From NCBI GenBank assembly GCA_040756085.1, contig JBFMAE010000199.1:1-7192 (forward strand): a stretch of 7,192 nt of DNA, read 5' to 3'. Source of the DNA: JBFMAE01 sp040756085. GTDB lineage: Bacteria > Desulfobacterota > BSN033 > UBA1163. Positions 1 to 5,219 of this stretch are shown piece by piece. The position numbers and the translations under genes were made by a program. Each line of letters starts with the position of its first letter. The first letter of the stretch is position 1. The notes below the pieces were generated by a model that saw only the letters and a list, made by a program, of their open reading frames with translations, made no database searches and had not been told where the DNA came from.

Positions 1-1
1 C

Positions 2-253
2 ATCGCGTTGATGGCCGAGGTGGCCCAGAAGGCGGTTAAGTCGATTGGGGACCCATCCAAGGTGCTGATGAAGGTTTGGATTCTCGATTGGAAAGGTAAT
101 GAGGCTGTTAGTTTAGTGGCTGCTCCACAGAAAGAGATAGAGGAAATCCTGGAAGGGATTCTGAACCACGGGGAAGTCAGTTTAGCTTTCGTTCCCTATA
201 CCGATCAATTTCCCCTCCATTTATTAAAAGGGAAATGGACCACCTCGAAATAA
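2..253 (+). CDS. Unrecognised protein, C-terminal part (cut by left edge)
   Basis: An open frame runs from the left edge to a TAA at 251-253 and gives about 83 residues. TTG at 8 and ATG at 11 are possible starts, but too little sequence lies upstream to show a ribosome binding site, so I treat this as the end of a longer gene. The visible part looks like a small mixed alpha/beta fold: a helix-like start (AEVAQKAVKSIG), a hydrophobic strand (KVLMKVWILDW), an acidic amphipathic helix (QKEIEEILEGILNHGE) and another strand (VSLAFVPY). There is no membrane segment, cysteine motif or signature I can name. The gene converges on the DUF4124 gene, and the stop is followed after one base by a repeat element. 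Codon-like composition and the lack of a better opposing frame support it being real. Function is unknown. Confidence 0.6.
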   Translation: MALMAEVAQKAVKSIGDPSKVLMKVWILDWKGNEAVSLVAAPQKEIEEILEGILNHGEVSLAFVPYTDQFPLHLLKGKWTTSK

Positions 254-254
254 T

Positions 255-349
255 AGTTCGGAGTTGGGAGTTTTCCTGCCTGCCGCAGGCAGGGAGTTCG
301 GGGTTTAAAAATTAGATACTCCGAACTCCGAACTAAATTACTCCGAACT
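255..349. repeat. Composite inverted-repeat element with AGTTCGGAGT arms
   Basis: The left arm at 255-271 reads agttcggagttgggagt. Its reverse complement lies at 318-334 (actccgaactccgaact) with one mismatch in 17, and a further actccgaact sits at 340-349. Between the arms are a GC-rich palindrome (275-293) and a partial copy, gagttcgggg, at 294-303. The element fills the 98-base gap between two converging genes. It could form a hairpin in either transcript and so limit read-through, but there is no U-run typical of an intrinsic terminator. The same arms bound the element at 941-1185. Confidence 0.85.
275..293. repeat. GC-rich 19-base palindrome, copy 1
   Basis: The sequence CCTGCCTGCCGCAGGCAGG is a perfect palindrome around one central base and can fold as an 8-bp stem with a CCG loop. 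A near-identical copy with one base changed is at 3964-3982. I recall this short palindrome as a dispersed intergenic repeat in environmental bacterial genomes; that is memory, not a search. No T-run follows on either strand, so I do not call it an intrinsic terminator. Confidence 0.85.
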
Positions 350-351
350 TC

Positions 352-915
352 TTATTTCTCGATTTTGAGCCAGTCGGGGTCGGCACGATACTCTTCCGCC
401 TGTTTTGGAAGAACCTTCTCCAGCATGTTTCTTGCCTCTTCCATCTGCTTCTCCCAATCCTTCACTTTCACTTCGAGGTCCTTGATTTCGGCCCTTAATC
501 TACGCTTGAGGCTGTCGGGTTTGAATTTCGATTCCTCCAATTCCCTCTCTTTGGTCTTCCAGGCAGCATAGGCGGTCTCATAATTTTTCTGAGCCTTCAG
601 GAGTTTTCCATTCCACTCCTTCACCTTTGCCTTCCACCAATCCTCTCCCCGGCCTAACATGTCTTTGGGCTCCGGGGCTGATTCACGTTCTTTTCCGGTC
701 TCTTCTTTGGGGACTTGAATGGATAGGGAGGGGACATGTTCTTTGGGAGGTTTCTTCTTCTGGACCTGATCTAAATACTTTTCCGGAACTAAGCTCAGGT
801 CGTCCGTAAAGTTGACCGTGCCTTTCTCATCCACCCACCGATAAATCTCCTGGCCCAAACTTAATGTGCTGTAGAATATCAGTCCAATAAAGATAAACAG
901 TCCTTTTCTTTTCAT
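352..915 (-). CDS. Exported DUF4124-domain protein with coiled-coil tail
   Basis: The protein has 187 residues. Residues 1-21 form a Sec-type signal peptide: MKRK, then the hydrophobic stretch GLFIFIGLIFYSTLSLG, with likely cleavage before or after the Gln of LGQE. There is no lipobox cysteine, so the product should be periplasmic or secreted and soluble. Residues about 22-50 match the DUF4124 pattern (EIYRWVDEKGTVNFTDDLS), a small beta fold found at the N-terminus of many proteobacterial envelope proteins. A proline- and charge-rich linker follows (about 55-90). From about 92 to 170 there is a long Lys/Glu-rich helical region with heptad-like spacing, probably a coiled coil. The start is well supported by GAGGAG six bases upstream. 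DUF4124 has no fixed biochemical role, so function stays open. The gene appears to be its own unit, 272 bases from the end of polA and separated from it by repeats. Confidence 0.85.
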   Translation of the reverse strand: MKRKGLFIFIGLIFYSTLSLGQEIYRWVDEKGTVNFTDDLSLVPEKYLDQVQKKKPPKEHVPSLSIQVPKEETGKERESAPEPKDMLGRGEDWWKAKVKEWNGKLLKAQKNYETAYAAWKTKERELEESKFKPDSLKRRLRAEIKDLEVKVKDWEKQMEEARNMLEKVLPKQAEEYRADPDWLKIEK

Positions 916-921
916 GGATAT

Positions 922-927
922 CTCCTC
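922..927 (-). promoter_or_regulatory. Shine-Dalgarno site of the DUF4124 gene
   Basis: On the minus strand GAGGAG lies six bases before the ATG at 913-915. It is the clearest ribosome binding site in the window and fixes this start. No -10/-35 pair could be assigned with confidence in the AT-rich bases upstream. Confidence 0.75.
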
Positions 928-1015
928 AACGATAGTAAGGAGTTCGGAGTTCGTAGTTCGGAGTAAAAAACTGAATATAAAAAATAGAACTCATTCAATA
1001 TAAAATCTTTTTTAC

Positions 1016-1151
1016 TAATATAAACGCATTAAATATTTTAACATTGCCTATCGTCATTGCGAGCCCGAAGGGCGTGGCAATCTCATTTTTCATGGGATTG
1101 CTTCGTCGCTCCACTTCTCGCAATGACAAATCATTTATTACGTTTGTATTA
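1016..1151. repeat. Middle inverted repeat around the REP-like hairpin
   Basis: The left arm taatataaacgcattaaat (1016-1034) matches the reverse complement of 1133-1151 at 16 of 19 positions; two of the three differences are transitions. The arms are AT-rich and lie 18 bases outside the left edge and 5 bases outside the right edge of the REP-like hairpin. They may be the ends of the mobile or amplified unit that carries it. Confidence 0.7.
1053..1127. repeat. REP-like palindromic repeat
   Basis: Perfect 11-base arms, gtcattgcgag (1053-1063) and ctcgcaatgac (1117-1127), enclose an inner pair, gcaatc (1077-1082) and gattgc (1096-1101). The whole can fold as a two-tier hairpin. The wording of the repeat (gtcattgcgag ... 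ggcaatctc ... gattgcttcgtcgct) matches a dispersed intergenic repeat I recall from many environmental bacterial genomes. A role in transcript-end protection or termination is possible but not shown. Confidence 0.8.
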
Positions 1152-1187
1152 AATACTCCGGACTCCGAACTCATAACTCCGAACTAA

Positions 1188-3896
1188 TCAATGAACCTCT
1201 GCCCAATTCTTTCCCGAATGGATAGAAATTTTAAGGGGTACAGCAAGTTCCATCACGGTCTCCATTTCCTTCTGGATAGCAGGAAGTGCCTGTTGAAGTT
1301 CCTCTTCAGGGAGTTCGAAGACCAATTCGTCGTGGACCTGCATGATCATCTTGGTGGAGAGACCGAGTTCTTCTATCCGGTTCTGGATGCGGATCATCGC
1401 CACCTTGATGATATCCGCCGCTGTTCCCTGGAGCGGAGTGTTTATCGCCATCCTCTCAGAGGCCTGCCGAATCGGTGCGGTTGAAGAGTGGATGTCCGGC
1501 AGATAACGGCGCCGATGGAGAAGAGTGGTCACATATCCCTTTTGCCGGGCCTCCTCCAAACTGCTTTCGATGTAGGTTTGAACACCGGTATATTTCTTGA
1601 AATATTCGTCGATATAGGCTTGGGCGATCTTCGGTTCCAATCCTAATTGTTGTGAGAGGCCATAGGCGCTCATTCCGTAGATGATCCCGAAGTTGATCAC
1701 CTTGGCCTCTCTTCTCATCGAAGGCGTCACCTTATCCATCGGAACGCTAAAGATCTCAGAGGCGGTCCGGGCATGAATGTCTTCATCCCTCTGGAAGGCT
1801 TCCATTAATGTTGCATCACGGGAGAGGTGGGCAAGAATCCTCAATTCGATCTGAGAATAGTCTGCGGAGACGATCATCCACCCTTTCTCTGGAATGAAGG
1901 CCTGGCGGATCCGACTCCCCTCCTCTGCACGGATGGGAATATTCTGGAGGTTGGGATCACTCGAAGAAAGCCGTCCCGTTGCCGTCACGGTTTGATTATA
2001 GGAGGTGTGGATGCGTCCGGTTTTCGGATGGATCAATTTGGGGAGAGCATCGATGTAGGTCGATTTAAGCTTGTTCAAGTTACGGTAAACAAGGATTTCC
2101 ATGGGGAGGTCATGCTGAAGTGACAGTTTCGCCAGGACTTCGACATCCGTGGAGTATCCGGTTTTAGTCTTCTTGATGACAGGCAGTTTTAGTTTATCGA
2201 AAAGGATCTTTCCCAGTTGCTGGGAGGAGTTGATATTGAAAACCTCTCCGGCCAATCCATAGATTCGTTCCATCTTTTGGAGGAGTTGGTTTTCTAACTC
2301 TTTAGAAAATTCATTGAGAAGATCGACATCGATCTTCACTCCGTTCATCTCCATCTTTGCCAGGACGATGAGCAGTGGTACCTCTACCTGATCGAAGAGA
2401 TCTCTGAATCCCTCCTCGGTAAGCCTCGGGAGAAGGAGATGAGAAAGCTGGAGTGTCACATCCGCATCCTCACAACTGTAATCCCTTGCCTTTTCAGGCT
2501 CGATCTGATCAAAGGTGACGGCCTTCCCCCCTGTGCCCACCACCTCTTTGTATTCGATGACTGTCCGATCCAGATATTCCCTGGCGATCTCGCCGAGGTT
2601 GTGGTTGTGTTTGGTGGGATTGAGGAGGTAAGAGGCGATCATGGTATCGCAATAAATTCCTTCCAGGTGAATGCCGTAGCGTTTCAAGACGATCCATTCA
2701 TACTTAATGTTCTGCCCAACCTTCTTTAGCTCGTCATCCTCCAGGATGGGTTTTATCTGTTCCAATACCCAAGGGAGGGGGAGTTGTTTGCTTCCGGAGG
2801 CGGAGCCTGTGGCCTCTCGATATCGATGGCCGAGGGGAATGTAGAAGGCTTGATGGGGGGTGTGGGAGAGGCTGATCCCGACCAGATCAGCCCACATCGG
2901 ATAAGATGATGTGGTCTCCAGGTCGATCGCAAAACATTTCGCCTTTCTCAGGTCCTCCATTAAGGCGAGGAAATCCCCCCGATCCGTGATCAAACGATAA
3001 TCCCGGCCTGTCGATAGACAGGCCTTTTCCCCGGGACTCATTTCTTTAGGTAGGTCTTTGAGGAGTTTGTTGAACTCCAACTCTTTGAAGATCTCTCTGA
3101 GGCTTCTCACATCGGGAGGAGAAAGGGCAAAATCTTTCAGTTGGTAGGAAACGGGCACATCGGTATGGATCGTTGCCAGCTTGCGGCTGAGTTGGGCCAG
3201 TTCTCCGTGGGTTTTCAAATTTTCTTTCAATTTCTTCTGATGAATCTGTTCGAGATGGGCGAGAAGGTTATCGATTGATCCAAATGTCTTGATCAAATCG
3301 ATCGCCGTCTTCTCTCCAATTCCAGGAACACCCGGGATGTTGTCGATGGCGTCTCCGGCCAGGCCCATCACCTCCACCACCTGTTCAGGCCTCACGCCAA
3401 AGCGCCGGATCACCTCCTCCACTCCAAACCTTTTCTCCTTCATCGTGTCATAGACCTGAATCCGGTCATTGACCAGTTGGAGTATATCTTTATCCCCGGT
3501 GACGATGACGACATCAACCTCTGACTCCACCCTTTTTGCTACGGTTCCAATGAGATCATCCGCTTCATATCCCTCTATCTCCAGGGTGGCAATCCGATAT
3601 CCCTCAATGATCCTCTTGATATAAGGAATTTGAGGAACCAGGCTCTCCGGCATGGCCGGCCGGTTGGCCTTGTATTCTTTATAGACTTCGCTTCTGAAGG
3701 TAGGGGCCTTTGAATCGAAGATCACCACGAGGTAGTCCGGCCGGTGTTCCTTGAGGACTTTGAGGAGCATCTGGGTGAAGCCGTAGGTGGCATTGGTCGG
3801 GAGGCCCTTGGAATTGGAGAGATGTCTGATCGCATAAAATGCACGAAAGAGATAAGAGGAACCGTCCATTAAAAAGAGTCGAGGTCGATCAAACAT
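1188..3896 (-). CDS. polA: DNA polymerase I, three-domain
   Basis: This is a 902-residue enzyme that removes RNA primers and fills gaps in replication and repair. The 5' nuclease domain (about 1-285) has D11, FDSK with D61, EADD at 111-114, TGDKD at 133-137 and the helix-hairpin-helix GLAGDAIDNIPGVPGIGEKT near 178-197. The 3'-5' exonuclease (about 300-500) has DLE at 325-327 and YSCED with Y473 and D477; the remaining metal-ligand position, in GQNIKYE, is Glu400 where E. coli has Asp424. The polymerase domain has TATGRLSSSDPNLQNIP from 638, motif A DYSQIELR (D679), motif B with R728, K732, F736 and Y740, and motif C VHDE (H855, D856). The C-terminus GKNWAEVH is typical. I chose the ATG at 3894-3896 because MFDRPRLFLMDGSSYLFRAF aligns with the family start. 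An in-frame ATG 66 bases upstream would add 22 residues encoded by repeat DNA. The binding site is weak (AGG four bases from the ATG). Confidence 0.97.
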   Translation of the reverse strand: MFDRPRLFLMDGSSYLFRAFYAIRHLSNSKGLPTNATYGFTQMLLKVLKEHRPDYLVVIFDSKAPTFRSEVYKEYKANRPAMPESLVPQIPYIKRIIEGYRIATLEIEGYEADDLIGTVAKRVESEVDVVIVTGDKDILQLVNDRIQVYDTMKEKRFGVEEVIRRFGVRPEQVVEVMGLAGDAIDNIPGVPGIGEKTAIDLIKTFGSIDNLLAHLEQIHQKKLKENLKTHGELAQLSRKLATIHTDVPVSYQLKDFALSPPDVRSLREIFKELEFNKLLKDLPKEMSPGEKACLSTGRDYRLITDRGDFLALMEDLRKAKCFAIDLETTSSYPMWADLVGISLSHTPHQAFYIPLGHRYREATGSASGSKQLPLPWVLEQIKPILEDDELKKVGQNIKYEWIVLKRYGIHLEGIYCDTMIASYLLNPTKHNHNLGEIAREYLDRTVIEYKEVVGTGGKAVTFDQIEPEKARDYSCEDADVTLQLSHLLLPRLTEEGFRDLFDQVEVPLLIVLAKMEMNGVKIDVDLLNEFSKELENQLLQKMERIYGLAGEVFNINSSQQLGKILFDKLKLPVIKKTKTGYSTDVEVLAKLSLQHDLPMEILVYRNLNKLKSTYIDALPKLIHPKTGRIHTSYNQTVTATGRLSSSDPNLQNIPIRAEEGSRIRQAFIPEKGWMIVSADYSQIELRILAHLSRDATLMEAFQRDEDIHARTASEIFSVPMDKVTPSMRREAKVINFGIIYGMSAYGLSQQLGLEPKIAQAYIDEYFKKYTGVQTYIESSLEEARQKGYVTTLLHRRRYLPDIHSSTAPIRQASERMAINTPLQGTAADIIKVAMIRIQNRIEELGLSTKMIMQVHDELVFELPEEELQQALPAIQKEMETVMELAVPLKISIHSGKNWAEVH

Positions 3897-3905
3897 AAAC
3901 CTGAT

Positions 3906-3943
3906 AAGCACCAAATCACAAATTCCAAATAACAAATAAATTT
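3906..3943. repeat. AT-rich dispersed-type repeat just upstream of polA
   Basis: Read on the minus strand this gives atttgttatttggaattt followed by gtgatttggtgctt, built from the repeated theme TTTG/ATTTGG. I recall this string as a common intergenic repeat in environmental bacterial genomes; that is memory and was not searched. It ends ten bases before the polA start codon and so forms most of the polA leader. It also creates a false in-frame N-terminal extension. Confidence 0.5.
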
Positions 3944-3963
3944 TACATGACGGGTTCGTCACC

Positions 3964-3982
3964 CCTGCCTACCGCAGGCAGG
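3964..3982. repeat. GC-rich 19-base palindrome, copy 2
   Basis: CCTGCCTACCGCAGGCAGG differs from the copy at 275-293 only at the eighth base (A for G), which leaves a 7-bp stem and a 5-base loop. It lies about 70 bases upstream of the polA start, in the presumed promoter region. Confidence 0.8.
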
Positions 3983-4006
3983 CACAAACGATTAAAATTT
4001 TTCTTA

Positions 4007-4122
4007 GGTCAAGGCTAAGGTGAAGGCGAAGACGCCAGTTTGGGCAAAGGTTATGGCTATTAATTTAAAACCCATAACCCTGACCCATAGACGAAACCGT
4101 CATCCTTGCCCTGGCCTTAGTC
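4007..4122. repeat. Long imperfect inverted repeat
   Basis: The left arm (4007-4056) and the reverse complement of the right arm (4072-4122) align along their length. Both start with a G..AAGGC.A.GG theme and both end in the perfect core ggttatgg (4049-4056) / ccataacc (4072-4079), around a 15-base AT-rich loop. In the outer ~22 bases every mismatch I see is a transition. The middle of the arms aligns poorly. The sequence is non-coding in all frames and belongs to the 408-base spacer upstream of polA. Confidence 0.6.
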
Positions 4123-4131
4123 AAGAGACTT

Positions 4132-4266
4132 TTTTCTGAGTAATTCATCATGCCCAGAGGGCACCCACGAATGATGAAAATGATCACTGCGAACGAATTT
4201 CACGAATAAAACCTATTCGTGTCATTCGCTGTCATTCGTGCTATTCTTTTTTATTTTCTGAGTAAT
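4132..4266. repeat. 13-base direct repeats flanking a hairpin-rich segment
   Basis: ttttctgagtaat occurs at 4132-4144 and again at 4254-4266, 122 bases apart. The similarity continues loosely on both sides (runs of T before; tca and atg after). Between the copies are a small hairpin, tgcccagagggca (4151-4163), and the nested hairpin at 4166-4240. The layout recalls a small non-autonomous insertion with a target duplication, but no matching terminal inverted repeats touch the direct repeats. Confidence 0.6.
4166..4240. repeat. Nested ATTCGTG hairpin with short tandem
   Basis: The outer arms are cacgaatga (4166-4174) and tcattcgtg (4232-4240). The inner hairpin is a perfect 8-bp stem, cacgaata (4201-4208) with tattcgtg (4214-4221), and a 5-base loop. 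A 10-base tandem, gtcattcgct then gtcattcgtg, occupies 4221-4240. The two-tier form resembles the REP-like element at 1053-1127, though the sequence differs. There is no T-run directly after the stem, so it is not a classic terminator for the operon ending at 4305. Confidence 0.7.
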
Positions 4267-4304
4267 ATCAATGACTAAAATTCGAAATCCCAAACAACAT
4301 GGAA

Positions 4305-5219
4305 TCAGGGACTATTCGTGTGAATTCTATTTCCACCCGAATTTTTCGCCACATACATCGCATCGTCAGCCGATTTGACAAAGCCTTCCAGGTCGAAGTG
4401 ATCCTGGTATTCCGACAGGCCGATGCTGACCGTAATGTTTTTAAATCCAGCCTGTTCGATGGAAGAACGGATCCGTTCAGCAATGACCAATGTCCGGTCG
4501 ATGGAGGCGCCGATGAGAAGCACGGCGAATTCATCCCCTCCGTAGCGATAACCTGAATCGACATTGCTCCGGATGGAATGTTTTACAATTTCGCCGATCT
4601 TTCTCAGGACCTTATCTCCTTCGAGGTGGCCATAGAGATCGTTATATCTTTTGAAATTATCGAGATCGAACATCAGGAGCGATAGGGAGGTCTTCTGACG
4701 GGTCATCCGAACCAATTCTGATTCCAGGGTCTTGAAGAAATGGCGGTGGTTATAAAGGCCGGTCAGGTCGTCAGTGATAGAGAGCCGCCGGACCTCCTCC
4801 TCCAGTTTCTCCTTTTCTTTCAGGGTAAGGTATTTCTCGAAAGATTGATTGACGATATGGATCAGATGTTCATTTTCGAAGGGCTTCTTGACGAAGTCCA
4901 AGGCACCTTCCTTGAGGGCCTGGATGGCGTTATCAACCGTCGCAAAGGCCGTGAGCATGATGACGGATTGGAGGGGATTGCTCTTTCGTATCCTCCTTAA
5001 GGCTTCGGTCCCATCGATTCCCGGAAGGTTGATATCCATCAGGACGACTTCGGGATTTTCCTTTTCCGCTTTCTTCACCCCTTCTTCACCCGTCGAGGCG
5101 AGGATGACATCGTATCCCTCGTAGAGAAGGAGTTTCTGAATAATTTCTAAGGTATCCGGGGCATCATCAACGATCAGGACCTTTCCCTTTGTTCCCTTAG
5201 GAATGAAGGGTTCTTCCAT
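4305..5219 (-). CDS. Response regulator with receiver and GGDEF (diguanylate cyclase) domains
   Basis: The cytoplasmic protein has 304 residues. The receiver domain (about 13-128) has the acidic pair D18-D19, phospho-acceptor D62 in VLMDINLPGIDG, T90 and the KPF lysine K112. A charged helical linker (about 129-147, KEKEKLEEEVRRL) leads into ITDDLTGLYNHRHF and the GGDEF domain (about 148-300). That domain has FDLDNFK (D185, D187), N193, GH at 197-198 and an intact GGDEF at 227-231, so it should make cyclic di-GMP from two GTP when phosphorylation promotes dimerisation. The I-site position is imperfect: D221 is in place, but the Arg expected three residues before it is Ser218 and the nearest Arg is 217. 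The gene overlaps the kinase gene by 23 bases, marking it as the cognate partner. The start is set by GGAGAA upstream and the alignment of KGKVLIVDD. An earlier in-frame ATG would overlap the kinase by about 209 bases and is unlikely. Confidence 0.93.
   Translation of the reverse strand: MEEPFIPKGTKGKVLIVDDAPDTLEIIQKLLLYEGYDVILASTGEEGVKKAEKENPEVVLMDINLPGIDGTEALRRIRKSNPLQSVIMLTAFATVDNAIQALKEGALDFVKKPFENEHLIHIVNQSFEKYLTLKEKEKLEEEVRRLSITDDLTGLYNHRHFFKTLESELVRMTRQKTSLSLLMFDLDNFKRYNDLYGHLEGDKVLRKIGEIVKHSIRSNVDSGYRYGGDEFAVLLIGASIDRTLVIAERIRSSIEQAGFKNITVSIGLSEYQDHFDLEGFVKSADDAMYVAKNSGGNRIHTNSP

Larger units (their letters stand above)
941..1185. repeat. Larger composite repeat element with AGTTCGGAGT arms
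   Basis: The left arm at 941-964 holds two agttcggagt units on the plus strand. The right arm at 1155-1185 holds three related units in reverse complement (actccggact, actccgaac, actccgaact). The interior contains a second inverted pair (1016-1034 with 1133-1151) and a REP-like hairpin (1053-1127). The element fills nearly all of the 272-base gap between polA and the DUF4124 gene. It may contain the DUF4124 promoter, but I cannot point to one. Confidence 0.8.

Noticed and set aside
275..293. Rho-independent terminator between the converging genes
   Set aside because: The stem is strong but no T-run follows on either strand. A terminating role stays possible but is not supported by the usual pattern.
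941..1185. CRISPR array or tandem-repeat array
   Set aside because: Repeat units are about 10 bases, vary in spacing and orientation, and have no uniform spacers or nearby cas genes.
2439..2729. Plus-strand open frames inside polA (also 1191-1484 and 1827-2123)
   Set aside because: They are antisense to conserved PolA motifs, lack family features and are explained by the coding strand.
3897..4304. tRNA, small RNA gene or promoter for polA in the 408-base spacer
   Set aside because: No cloverleaf or clear -35/-10 pair could be traced by eye; the spacer is fully accounted for by repeats and AT-rich filler.
4268..4564. Minus-strand 98-residue and plus-strand 85-residue frames (4299-4556) at the GGDEF gene end
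   Set aside because: They overlap the conserved GGDEF core in other frames and carry no motif.
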